Of a stretch of 64,000 nt of DNA, positions 25,347-35,487 are shown piece by piece (position 1 is the first letter of the stretch; the number at the start of each line of letters is the position of its first letter). Under the pieces are notes generated by a model that worked only from the letters and a program-made list of their open reading frames with translations, was not told the DNA's origin and did no database searches. This DNA is from Mesaphorura yosii (lineage: Eukaryota; Arthropoda; Collembola; Poduromorpha; Tullbergiidae): positions 1 through 64,000 of the forward strand of contig WIXG01000074.1 in the NCBI GenBank assembly GCA_009869945.1. Direction: 5' to 3'. Position numbers and translations under genes: made by a program.

Positions 25347-27631
25347 ATGAGTGTCCAGCTCCCACCAACACAAATGCCCCCACCCCGATTCCAGTTCCAG
25401 CCACCCCAGCAAAGGCCAGGCCAGTTCAGACACATGCAGCCATACCATCATTGGCCTTTTCAACCGCGCCCACCTTTTCAGCCCAGTCCGCAACAAATGT
25501 CCATGTCGGGTGCTGGAGCAGATAATCCCAATGAATATGATGGAAGAAGATTAAGAAAGAGTTTGGTCCGTAAAACTGTGGACTACAACGCTGCCATCAT
25601 CAAAGGGATCCAGAACCGCGTTTGGCAGCGTGATCATCGTGATCGACGTGCACTTGAACCTGACTACTCGTACGCACCTGACACAGTGCCACCCTCAATG
25701 TTATTAGACAACAGTTCGAACGCGGTGACTACACGGTAAGACTTAAATTAGTATTAATGTTTTATTAATCCAACTTATCAGTTACTTAAACAGCAATTAT
25801 AACCTAGAAGGGTTTAGGTAGGACTCGAGAAAACCACGAAATAATTAACAATAATAGTGTGAAACGTAACGGAGTAAGAGAAGATAAAACAAATTAACCT
25901 CCGGACACAGAACTGGTAACTGGTAACTAGTTACCAATTCTGTGCCTCCGGACGCATTTAGTCCATTTAGTCTTCCAAGATAAATCTAGTAAACAAACAA
26001 TTCTGCGTGCTTGCTGATTGGTCGACGACCAGATCAATGCATCCACCGCAATTAGTACGTCCTAAGCAATCTATCTAATTACAACAAACAATTTCTTTTC
26101 TTTAACAAGATACGTCAAATCAGCCACAAACAAGATGAGGTGTCCCATTTTCAGTATGGCGTGGACACCGGAAGGACGAAGATTAGTTACCGGTGCAAGC
26201 TCGGGAGAATTCACGCTGTGGAACGGTTTAACATTTAACTTCGAGACAATTTTGCAAGCTCACGACAGTGCAGTTCGATCCATGGTTTGGTCTCACAATG
26301 ATGTTTGGATGGTCACCGGGGATCATGCTGGTTACGTTAAGTATTGGCAGTCTAATATGAATAATGTTAAGATGTTTCAGGCCCACAAAGAGTCTGTTCG
26401 AGGTCTCACATTCTCACCTTCCGACGCAAAATTCGCATCGTGCTCCGACGACGGAACTGTTCGTATTTGGGACTTTTACACGTGCTACGAAGAACGCATT
26501 CTGCGCGGACACGGTTCAGATGTTCGGTGTGTAGATTGGCACCCGCACAAAGGTCTAATTGTGAGTGGTTCCAAAGATAATCAACAACCGATCAAGATTT
26601 GGGATCCGAAAAGCGGAAATCCGTTAGCTACGCTCCACGCACACAAGTCAACGGTGATGGACGCAAGATGGAATCGACGTAATGGAAACTGGTTAATCAC
26701 CGGATCTCGTGACCATTTAATCAAAATCTTCGACATTCGAAAACTATCGCAAGAGTTCCAAGTGTTTCGTGGACATAAGCGTGAAGTTGCATGTTTAAGT
26801 TGGCACCCAATTCATGAAGATTTATTTGCGAGTGGAGGTTCAGATGGAAGTATTATGTTTTGGAATGTAGGGTGTGATAAAGAAGTAGGCTCAATTGAAA
26901 ATGCGCATGATAACATAATCTGGAGTTTAGCGTGGCATCCTGTCGGACACATTTTGTGTTCAGGATCAAACGATCACACCTCAAAATTCTGGACGAGACA
27001 GAAGCCGGGAGACGTCATACGGGACAAAGGACATGGAGCGTTTCACGACTACGGGGCAGGAGACGACGGAGAAATGGAGGAGCTTGTCATCCCCGGCATG
27101 GGTCCAGAAGATAAGGTGGAAGATGACGACCGCAACGAGCAGGACACTGTCATTCCAGGACTCGACATTACGGAGGCTGAACACTCGACAAAGGCAGAGA
27201 AGTATGCAATCAAGAAGACGCCGTACCAGAAGCCAATCCCGAGGAAGTTCCAGGCAATATGGAATGACGACGCGAAGATGATTGGGGATGACGACGAGTT
27301 GCTAGAAGACGAGAGAGGCGAACGAGCAATGTTTGACCACCACCCACCGCCCTTATTCAGACAACAGCTACGCCCGCCCAGGCCGCCACCAATTGTAGAA
27401 CCCTTCAACCCAAACATTGGTTTCGGGCCGTCTGGTGTTGAGTACTTGGAGTTTGACAACAATCCACCACAGATGAGGAATCGAGGAAGGGACCTTGAAA
27501 AAGAAGACTGGAACCACCGAGACAAGCAACAGCACCGAGGAAGAAGACCAGGGCCGGGGCCAGGGCACGGTGGTGGTCCAATGCGCAGGCAGAGAGGTGG
27601 GCAGCGTAATCAACAACAGAACTGGAGATGA
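25347..27631 (+). CDS. WDR33: pre-mRNA 3'-end processing factor WDR33
   Basis: CPSF subunit that, with CPSF30, recognises AAUAAA in pre-mRNA. Exons are 25347-25735 and 26110-27631, joined in phase 2, giving 636 residues. The N-terminus is Pro/Gln/Phe-rich. It is followed by the family segment [20 protein letters not shown] and PDTVPPSML. Seven WD40 repeats span about residues 137-435; [20 protein letters not shown] and [18 protein letters not shown] are almost invariant in the family. The C-terminus is acidic, then Pro-rich, then Gly/Arg/Gln-rich. It lacks the long collagen-like tail of vertebrate WDR33, and no additional exon was found downstream, so the short tail seems real. The start ATG is the first in the exon. 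ATTAAA occurs near 27798. The 374-bp intron holds a small inverted repeat. Confidence 0.95.
25906..25944. repeat. imperfect hairpin in the WDR33 intron
   Basis: Arms CACAGAACTGGTAA (25906-25919) and TTACCAATTCTGTG (25931-25944) pair at 13 of 14 positions. The loop repeats GGTAACTAG, and CCTCCGGA flanks both sides as a direct repeat. It resembles a tiny insertion footprint or a structured intron element. Confidence 0.55.
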
Positions 27632-28230
27632 TTATCTAACTTGCTGCATTTGTTTATATTGAATGTAATTAGAATTTACCTCGTGATCAGAAGAATAAGT
27701 ATCTTTTATAACACTATACTGTATGAACGATGAATGTTGATTGATCCTGAATTGTAAAGTATGTAAAGCGTTCTTGTTTGTTGTCTATATTGTTCTCTAT
27801 TAAACAAAAGAAAGATGGAATGATCTTCCAAAATCCACTCCCGCTGCGGGTGTGGGCAGAATATGCGCGTACGCGGCTTGGTGAAGTCTGGGAATTATTC
27901 TGATCAGCCACGAGCCAGTCCTAATAAAAGAAATCCGAATGCAAGTGCGCGCTTGATGTCTATTTCAGAGCTTCCGCTGTCCGGCGACGACTGAGGACTA
28001 ACTAATTTCGACCTTGGAATATTATGCAATGAATGAAGAATGCGATGCAATGGTTCCTGCTGCCGAGTCGGAAGTCCACTGATTTTCACAACACGACAGT
28101 CTCGCTTATCAGTTGCTTACGTGCCCATGCCATGCGCCCTGCTCGTTGGTTTCAACAACCTTTATTTAGCACATTCTGCTTTGTATTTGCCTTTTCAGGA
28201 GGATAACTTCTTCCTTCAGTCCAGCCACAT
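27632..28230. other. WDR33 3' UTR and intergenic
   Basis: Holds the WDR33 3' end and, at 28161-28166, a minus-strand AATAAA (TTTATT on plus) for the OBP-like gene. No other gene seen. Confidence 0.5.
28161..28166 (-). terminator. polyadenylation signal of the OBP-like gene
   Basis: TTTATT on plus (AATAAA on minus), 65 bases beyond the stop codon. Confidence 0.5.
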
Positions 28231-29027
28231 TCATTTCCAGGATAAGCAAACCTGAAAGACCAGAAACGGAATTCCAGATTCGAGATGCTGAATTTCGCTT
28301 AGAATTAGAAACATACTTCAGTCACAATGTGTTGCAAGCAATCCGCAACTTTCCCATACACTGCGCAGTATTCGTCGTCCATATTCACGTCTGGCACTGG
28401 AATTACATTTTGCGGAAATTGATGAAAGTTTTAAGCCTAATCTATCTTTTCGGCCCACCTACCTGTAAATTCGGCTAGGCAGTGCTCAGCGAGGTCGTGT
28501 CCCATCTCATGATACAGCGGCGGAACCCTTGTGTCCATGAAACTCTGAAGCGTGTTGCGAGTCACTTTGTTCTCACTGTCAAGCTAACAGAAATCTTAGC
28601 CAACATGGCCAAAAAGCGAACATATTTTCGTGTCGACTGCTTACCAGGGCAGAGTTGTTAAACGTACATTTTACTGCGCACTACAAAGAACAGAACTCTT
28701 AGAGTGACGAATTAGATGGTGCATTAAAGATAAAACATAACTCACATTAATCTTGGCTGTGAATTCTGAGTTGTCTGCGATGGTGGCTTTCAGCTCCTTG
28801 ACACACTCACCGTATATTTTCACGTGTTCTTTTATCAATTTGTTCAGAATTGCCCTGCAGCTGGGAAGAATAGCGTCCAATTCAGAATCTTGGCCTTCCT
28901 ACGTTGACAAAAATGTGAAGTACGTCGAATTCGAGTTCCGTTTTTCATTGAGTGGGAAAACACTCACGATTTGGGAAACGGCCAGCACACACCAGAAAGT
29001 TAAAACGAAGTGCAGATAGTAAGACAT
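28231..29027 (-). CDS. odorant-binding-protein-like secreted protein (PBP/GOBP type)
   Basis: The six small exons, 5'->3', are 29027-28968, 28898-28746, 28680-28645, 28583-28463, 28396-28317 and 28251-28231. Phases are consistent and give 156 residues. Residues 1-20 form a signal peptide (LHFVLTFWCVLAVS). The mature part is helical with cysteines at 34, 52, 72, 76, 118, 134, 143 and 152. The spacing C72-x3-C76 and C134-x8-C143, with 41 and 15 residues between C76-C118 and C118-C134, fits the insect OBP signature C2-x3-C3 ... C5-x8-C6. Length, signal peptide and exon number also fit. OBPs carry small hydrophobic ligands in sensillum lymph, but many are expressed elsewhere. Two cysteines exceed the classic six, like plus-C OBPs. 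The family call rests on cysteine spacing only; sequence identity to known members is not evident. Confidence 0.55.
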
Positions 29028-30511
29028 CTTGGAGCAGTTTGGTTGCGTTCGCATTGGAGTCCCCATCTGGCAGTCCTTCTCGAATGCCTGAAGCCCTTCA
29101 CTGTTGAATTATGAATCGAACGGAATTTACCATTGTGCTAGGAGTTTATATAAGTTCGGTCCACTTAAAAAGCCAAATAACAAAACAATCCCAACTCAGA
29201 AGCAGAAGCTTTGCAATTTTTGTCATTTGAAGGTCTCACAAAAGACACCGCATTTTACCCGCCATCAGCATTGTGTAATCCAAGGCTGTAATAACTGTAA
29301 TAAGAGGCAGGATGAAATTAAGGAAAATGAACACCTTTTCTCACACATCAACGTCCACGTCAACGTCGGAAAGAATCACTTCATTAAAAAAAACGCCTCC
29401 GGATTTCACGAATTCGACGCGTGTGTCGAGACGTCAGTCATCTGGTGACAAAAGATCTCACGTCTGGCATGTAATTATTGACAGCGGTGGTCAATTCCAA
29501 TGCTGGCCCATATTTCATTGCATATGTGCTGGTATTTCATATACCTGCGATAATGCAATTTTTGTGGCTGTGGCTGCTTGCATGATTTTTAATTACAACG
29601 AAAGGTGCCCCATGACACGAGTTGCTTTTTGTCTCATTTAGACTGGACACAGGATAGTAATTTCATGGCAGTCCAGCTACAGCTAGACGGAGACGCTGCA
29701 GTCAGAACGTGGGGACTTCACCAATTCAGTAATCTCGTCTTGCTTTGACTGAGTACATTGTAGAAAGGTTTCGTAGAATCTGCAGTCGGATTTTGAGGAA
29801 TGCAGTTTGCTGGAATAATATTTTGCCAAAAGTGTCTATGCAATGAGTATGGACACTGCTATTTAATTTAGTAGTCTAATTTAATGTAGTTAATTAATTT
29901 AACAAATTTATTTGTTAATTCAGCTCAATCCAGGTCCATAATCGTTGCGTCCGTGTCTCTGTGTTGCACAAAGACATGACGCGAGTGGCAGAATTTTTTG
30001 TAGTGACGATCATGTGAGTAAGCAGATGAGGACATTCGTGGCTACATTGCTGACGGGAAAAACACTGCTGAATGCAGAAGGAGGAAATTACAAGGACATT
30101 CGTTGTTATTATGTAACAGGTGCGTTTACTGTTATGCCATGCCATAGCTCATGTGGCAGTACTGAAGTGGTTGCCGCACTGGACAGAATGATTGTGGACA
30201 ACTTAACGTCATTATCACGAGGACTCTGCTCTTAATGTGATAGCTGTTTAAACAAGATATCAACACGTTTCGTCGTTTTGTGGCATTTGTGCGTCTCGTG
30301 ATGTAATATTTTATTCAGCTCGAAAGGACTCTTGAAAGTCAGTCGTATTGATCGTGATGTGACCGATTGAATTGTTCTCTGGCAGTACAGGCACGTGAGT
30401 ACGGATTCTGGTGCCCGGTACATTACATCGGTCGTCTCGGTGCTTAGTGTTAAACGGGATTAAGCCGAAGTACGTTTACTGTGATACGACATACGAGCGA
30501 GTGAGTGCACC
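29028..30511. other. divergent intergenic region, OBP-like / SLC46-like
   Basis: About 1.5 kb without a supported gene. Plus-strand frames at 29104-29641 and 29945-30235 lack splice support and family resemblance. Confidence 0.4.
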
Positions 30512-32174
30512 ATGGCGAAAAACAAAGAAAACGGTGCGTCAAGCTCCAGCTCCGGCAGTGGTGGCTTCAGCTTTGTTGCTGAGCCCGCCCTGCTCCTCCA
30601 CATGCTGACCAGTATCATGGTGTTCATGGTTATCCAAGATTTCCTCTCAGAGCAGGCATGTCTGGTCAACATGGGGTACTCGGAGCAAGTGTGCACTGCG
30701 CTCAAGCTGCGGTTAGTTTGTATTGTTTGTTGCGAATACTTTCAAGCGCCTGCATTCTGTGTTGATGTCTCAATTTGGTAACAAATTTCCGCATTCACAT
30801 GTACATTGCAGGGAGAACATCGAAAAGTATGAGCACGAGGAGAAAGAAGTGCAAAAGTACGTTGGAACCGTCATGATGTGGAGGCAAGTTCTTGAGAATG
30901 TGTTTCCGATGTTCCTCGTCCTGCTCATCGGTGCATGGTCCGATCGTTACGGAAGAAAACTTGTCATGCTGATCGTCCTTCTGGGTTTCATCGCACAAAA
31001 TGTGATCCTCGTCCTGTGTGTGGCCCTAAAGAGCGTGGCCGGCAGCTGGACAGTTGCGCTTGTCTCCTCCTTAATCCCTGGTATGGTGGGCAACCAGGCG
31101 TGCTTCGGAATGGCGGTGTTCAGTTACATCTCTGATACGACCAGCGTCGAGAAACGGACATTCCGAACTGGATTAGCGCATACGTTCTTTTTCGCCGGAC
31201 TGACGCTTGGACTTGTGGCCGGTGCAGTTGTCGCCAAAAGTACTCTAACATACACACAAGTATTCGGAATGGGGCTTGTCATGGAGTCACTGGTTTTTGT
31301 GTACGTCTTTCTCGCTGTCAAGACTGTTCGCGATGAAAAAGCCATTCAAGGCAAGACTCCGACGGACATGATCCATGACCTGTTTAACTCACAACATATT
31401 AAGGACGCGGTCTCGGCCGTGACCAAGAAACGAGGTGGAGGCAATCGGAAGACTTTGCTGCTTCTTCTGCTAGCGCATGCCATGCTGATGGCACCGATGA
31501 TGGGCGAAATGGGAGTCATGTACCTGTTCACACGAATCAAGTTCAATTGGGACAGCGGAGACTTGGGAGCATTCATGACCTACAAAATGGTCCTGGGATT
31601 CTTGGGTAACTTTGTGTCCATGGGTTTCCTCACGCAGTATCTGAAGCTGACGGATCCAGCCGTCGGGATCGCTGCTGCGAGCTCAGCGCTGTTGTCCAAT
31701 CTTTTGTTTGCAGCCTCGAGCACCACCTTCATGTTTTACTTATGTAAGCCTTTTTTAAAGACCCCCTTTTGTTTCAGTTGCAAAATGGTTACTTAATTTA
31801 CTTACAATTTTAGGCCCGATAGTCGCGATTTTGGCAAGTGCCGCCATGATCGTGCCTCGCTCCATCATCTCAAAAATCATTCCACCCAGCGAAATCGGCA
31901 AAGTGAATTCCTTCCTTGCCAGTTTGGATTCCATCGTGCCACTCTTGGCTGCACCGATTTATACAATGTTCTACAAAAGTACCTTTGAAGTATTTCCGGG
32001 CGCTTTCTTCCTCCTTTCGGCAACGTTGTCCAGTATTCCAATTCTGATTTTCTGGTAAGTCAAGCACTTCCTCCACATACCAAAATCTATCATTTTACAA
32101 TATTGAATCCAATGATTTGAAATTTCAGGAGGATTCTGAGCTCCGGTCAGTTTGCAGAGAAGAAAGAGGATTAA
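30512..32174 (+). CDS. SLC46-like major facilitator transporter (proton-coupled folate transporter family)
   Basis: The four exons are 30512-30711, 30812-31743, 31814-32054 and 32129-32174, phase-consistent, giving 472 residues. After a Ser/Gly-rich cytosolic N-terminus, FVAEPALLLHMLTSIMVFMV opens TM1, as in SLC46 proteins (the VEP motif region). A loop with Cys precedes TM2. The loop GAWSDRYGRK is the MFS signature between TM2 and TM3. About 12 hydrophobic helices can be counted. A basic central loop (KKRGGGNRK) separates the two six-helix halves. SLC46A1 carries folate/heme with protons; SLC46A2/A3 and insect members move muropeptides or other solutes. The substrate here cannot be told. The end is short and charged (AEKKED). 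AATAAA at 32309-32314. Confidence 0.8.
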
Positions 32175-32274
32175 TTGCGTTAACATTTTTGCCAAAAGTG
32201 TACTGTATTATAGGATTCCAAATGTGATTTTAATGATTTTTAATCGCGTTAGGGTTTAAACATTTCAACAGTGA

Positions 32275-32280
32275 TTTATT
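32275..32280 (-). terminator. polyadenylation signal of the four-TM gene
   Basis: TTTATT on plus (AATAAA on minus), 140 bases past the stop of the minus-strand gene at 32420. Confidence 0.45.
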
Positions 32281-32308
32281 TACGTATTTCGTTGTGCAAC
32301 AGTGCAAC

Positions 32309-32314
32309 AATAAA
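32309..32314 (+). terminator. polyadenylation signal of the SLC46-like gene
   Basis: AATAAA 135 bases after the stop. It lies beyond the oppositely oriented signal at 32275-32280, so the two 3' UTRs should overlap. Confidence 0.5.
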
Positions 32315-32419
32315 ATGTACAACATCAAGCAGTGATTTTAGCTTAAACGAACCTTAAAAATAAAGAGATGAGTGTAAATTGACTGCCAGTTGCAGAGCAC
32401 GAAGTACCCCTAAATGTCC

Positions 32420-33095
32420 TCATTCCTTGGAGCTGGTGAGTGGCTGAAGAGAGGAGTCTGACTTGAGATCCTTCATGAAGGTTTTGACCAAGTACATTGA
32501 GTAGAGGTTCAGGAGCGCCCAAAACAGAAGATAGAATCCTTCCATGTAGTGGAACTGGAGGAAACTCCACACGATCTTGTTGACGTGATAAATCGTCCCA
32601 ATCGCACAGATAATCAGCCAAATCAAGCATTTGGTCGCATTTCTCTGTAAACAAAAGTCCATCGCATTACAGATTTCATAGTTCAAAGTTCAAATACTTG
32701 AAGTACACTTTACCTGAAGGACTCCTTGAAGCAGGATGAGATTGATTACGACTGATACGATGAAGACCAAGGCTAGCCATAGAAAAAGACAAAAACATAC
32801 AATCAGAAAAATTCAGTATTCGAATGACTCGAAAAGCTCGAAGGGAACTTACTCCACGAAACGACTATGTAAATCAGCTTTTTCATCGTGTCCTTGTCGG
32901 TCAGTGAAGCAGGCGTGCTTGCCATCTCCAGCGATATATAGATTATGTAAACTGTGGCTGCCAACAGAATGACCTGCACCAAATCACATTAGCCAAGAGT
33001 TAAGTGACATTCTGATAAATTACTCGATACGCGAGAGGCGAGAAACTTACAAAGTTGATGTAGACAAGCAGCTTGATTTTGTCACCCTTCAACAT
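32420..33095 (-). CDS. small four-transmembrane protein, family not recognised
   Basis: The four exons, 5'->3', are 33095-33051, 32973-32853, 32772-32714 and 32644-32420. Phases 0, 1 and 0 agree, giving 149 residues. Hydrophobic helices are seen at about residues 7-25 (LLVYINFVILLAATVYIIYI), 46-70 (LIYIVVSW... VFIVSVVINLILL), 80-93 (CLIWLIICAIGTIY) and 108-124 (YLLFWALLNLYSMYLV). Short hydrophilic loops and a Ser-rich C-terminus complete it. The layout is like the short four-TM proteins common in arthropods (for example DUF4728-type or LAPTM-like), but no diagnostic motif is visible. It is convergent with the SLC46-like gene and divergent from the orphan gene at 33.8 kb. Confidence 0.6.
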
Positions 33096-33762
33096 TTTGC
33101 GAGTGTGACCAATCACACAATACTGGCAAGGGATTTGGAACGTATTGTCGAACCTCCAGGAAGTGGGTCAGAGTTTATTTCAGGACTGACACAAAAGAAA
33201 GAGAAGAGTTTTTGGCTACTGTGTTGGAACCGTACGCTCGTACACAGGATCCAGAAGAGACAAAGTCTCATAAGTCTCCATATGCAAGATTTTGCGCAAA
33301 GATTGAGACATCGCGAATCGCGTTTGCATCTCACCTTTTTGTTTACAGCGAAGCAAAGCACGGACAGGAATTCAGTCAAGAGCCGAGTCAAAGCTTGTTT
33401 GTTTTGCCACATCGGTATCGATTTTTGTCAAAAATAATTACAGTTCCTGTGCACGTATTATGCCAACCGGAGATTGAGTATGATACCATGCGTCATGCTC
33501 ACTTGTTGCTTCACGGAAACACGGAAATCAGGCCGAGAAAGCAACGAGCGTAGGAATTGCTTCACAAGACTGTCACTGCGGCTGACTGAGATTCATCCAT
33601 AAATAGATACATATTAAATGTCATACGCGGCTTAAAGCTTATGGGTCATACCGTTCACCGGCAGCCCGTCTTGCCAATTCCATTCAGTTTCAGCTGCTAG
33701 CCGCGAGCTAACAGTTCATAACTTAATGTGTTCACGTACGAATTTGCGGTTTTCCACACATA
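33096..33762. other. divergent promoter region
   Basis: 667 bp between two head-to-head genes. Open frames on both strands here have no splice support. Confidence 0.45.
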
Positions 33763-35120
33763 ATGAAACGGCGTGGGGAAATGTGCAGCAAATCCTGTGG
33801 CAGAAGCTTGAAATCTTGGAGCTGCTGGGGCACCAACAGACGTCCACTCCAACAAAATCCCCTGCGCAGAAATTTGACTGGAGCTTCTTGCACAAACGCG
33901 GTTTTCGTCCTACTCCTGTCATTCCTCGTCGTGTACCACAATCACGTCAGTAATCCGTCTCCTTTCAAAGAAAATCGAAAAGTGAGCTCCATTCTCCGTG
34001 ATCTCGTGGAGTACGTCAGGGAAATTAACACAATGGAATTAAAGGTGAGAATTCTTCGAAAACTTGCAGAAACGTTTAAATTACGTAACTGGCAAGATTT
34101 TATCTGCTCTGTAATTTCTTAGTACAATAAGCTTCTCATCATCGACCCATTCGCCGAACTGATCCAGGCGGAAGTGATGCCCGTTCACAACAAAATGTCC
34201 AGCCTCAAAAGGCAAGTCCGGATATACGAAGGCATGGAACGAACGATTTCGCCAACGAATAACGAGTCAAGCTTTAGAGAAATCAATTTTATCGACGAGA
34301 CACTCGACGATTGTGAGAGTCAGGTAACAAACTAATGATTACCAGAAAGCAAACACGCATGGCGTGTGTGTTGTTTTAATTTAGTACAGAGGAATTCTGT
34401 ACGCAACGAAGAAAGATTTGGCTCGCTTGCGCCGTGAGTTGCAGGACATGTATACAAAATTGCCTCAGATAATTGACGACAACACGCTGGACATCCTCGA
34501 AGAGAGTGGCATTTACCTGGGTTGGGAACCAGAACCAGGAACAAACTTGAGCCCAACGACGACCTTGGATGAAGTTATCGAGTTAATCTCGGAGGTCGCA
34601 GACTTATTTGAGGAGTGGGAGTTGGGATTTGGTGAGGTAAACACCGAAAACCCGCACTCGTCGCGGCCGAGATGACAATGAAGTTAATGCTAGCCATTTG
34701 CGTGATTGTGAAAGCTTACAGAAGTAATTGAGACACAAAATATCACGCTTGTCCGCCAAACGTACGGGACGCCAGTCTTCTCGCTTTTGAAATCCCTGAC
34801 CAACTGCCGGAAGGAAATTGACTCCTTTCTACAAAAGAACGAACAATACATTCGGTCAACATTCAACCTGCTCGAACTTCAGCTGGAGGAACGCCGAAGA
34901 GACGAGGAACGGATTGTGGCCGTGGTTAGATATTCCTAAATGTTATCTAAGTTATCTTCCTTGTCACCGAATTTCTCAATTACAATTCTGCGTTCCCTTG
35001 CAGCAAAATGGATTCAAGAGGAGGTACGACCGCATGACAGGAATGCTGGCCGGCGATATCCTAAGCACGAGAGAAAGGGTCAAGAATCTGAGGTTTCCAT
35101 CGAAGAAATCCGAACTATAG
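33763..35120 (+). CDS. orphan membrane-anchored helical protein
   Basis: The five exons are 33763-34044, 34123-34323, 34385-34631, 34722-34924 and 35004-35120. All junction phases agree (0, 0, 1, 0), giving 349 residues. The first about 45 residues are basic and Cys-containing. A hydrophobic segment (AVFVLLLSFLVVY, about 46-58) follows, suggesting a signal anchor, or a signal peptide if an internal start is used. The rest is charged and predicted helical (LARLRRELQDMYTKLPQIID; LELQLEERRRDEERIVAV), with a short Gly-Trp-Glu-Pro-Glu-Pro loop. The C-terminus is basic. No family recognised. Exons 2 and 3 each begin at a Tyr codon, a faint internal-repeat hint. It is probably a lineage-specific gene. 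The exon structure is strong; the function is unknown. Confidence 0.6.
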
Positions 35121-35487
35121 TTATTTTAGCCGACCTGCTAAAAATTGGGCCAATACGTTGTAGAGTCGTGGATTTTATTTCAGAATTCATTAAAAGAAAG
35201 TAAAAGAAAGTGTACTTTTTTTACAAACATATCAAAGATAAGACAAACGAAGTTAAAGAACAAGTTAGAATGCGAGAGATGAAACTGAACCTGGAAAAAT
35301 TAAGAATAAGCATGTAGTCTCAAGATAAATTAAAGACGTCCACAATCAGGAAATTCCATCTGTTGCAGTATGTATCAGCGAGGAATAAGATTGGTTTACG
35401 CTATTTATTGTAAAAATAGAAATATTTATGTAATGCATGTTCGTTGGCTTAATTTCGTTCTTACTAACGTACAGTTTACCTTACTGA
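35121..35487. other. intergenic, convergent 3' ends
   Basis: 3' UTRs of the orphan gene (plus) and ENKD1 (minus). No gene seen. Confidence 0.45.

Noticed and set aside
27049-27525. 158-codon minus-strand ORF
   Set aside because: Antisense shadow of the WDR33 acidic/Pro-rich coding exon.
29104-29448. Plus ORF with a C-x2-C ... H zinc-finger-like run
   Set aside because: Spacing does not fit C2H2, there is only one instance and no splice support. Probably coincidence upstream of the OBP-like gene.
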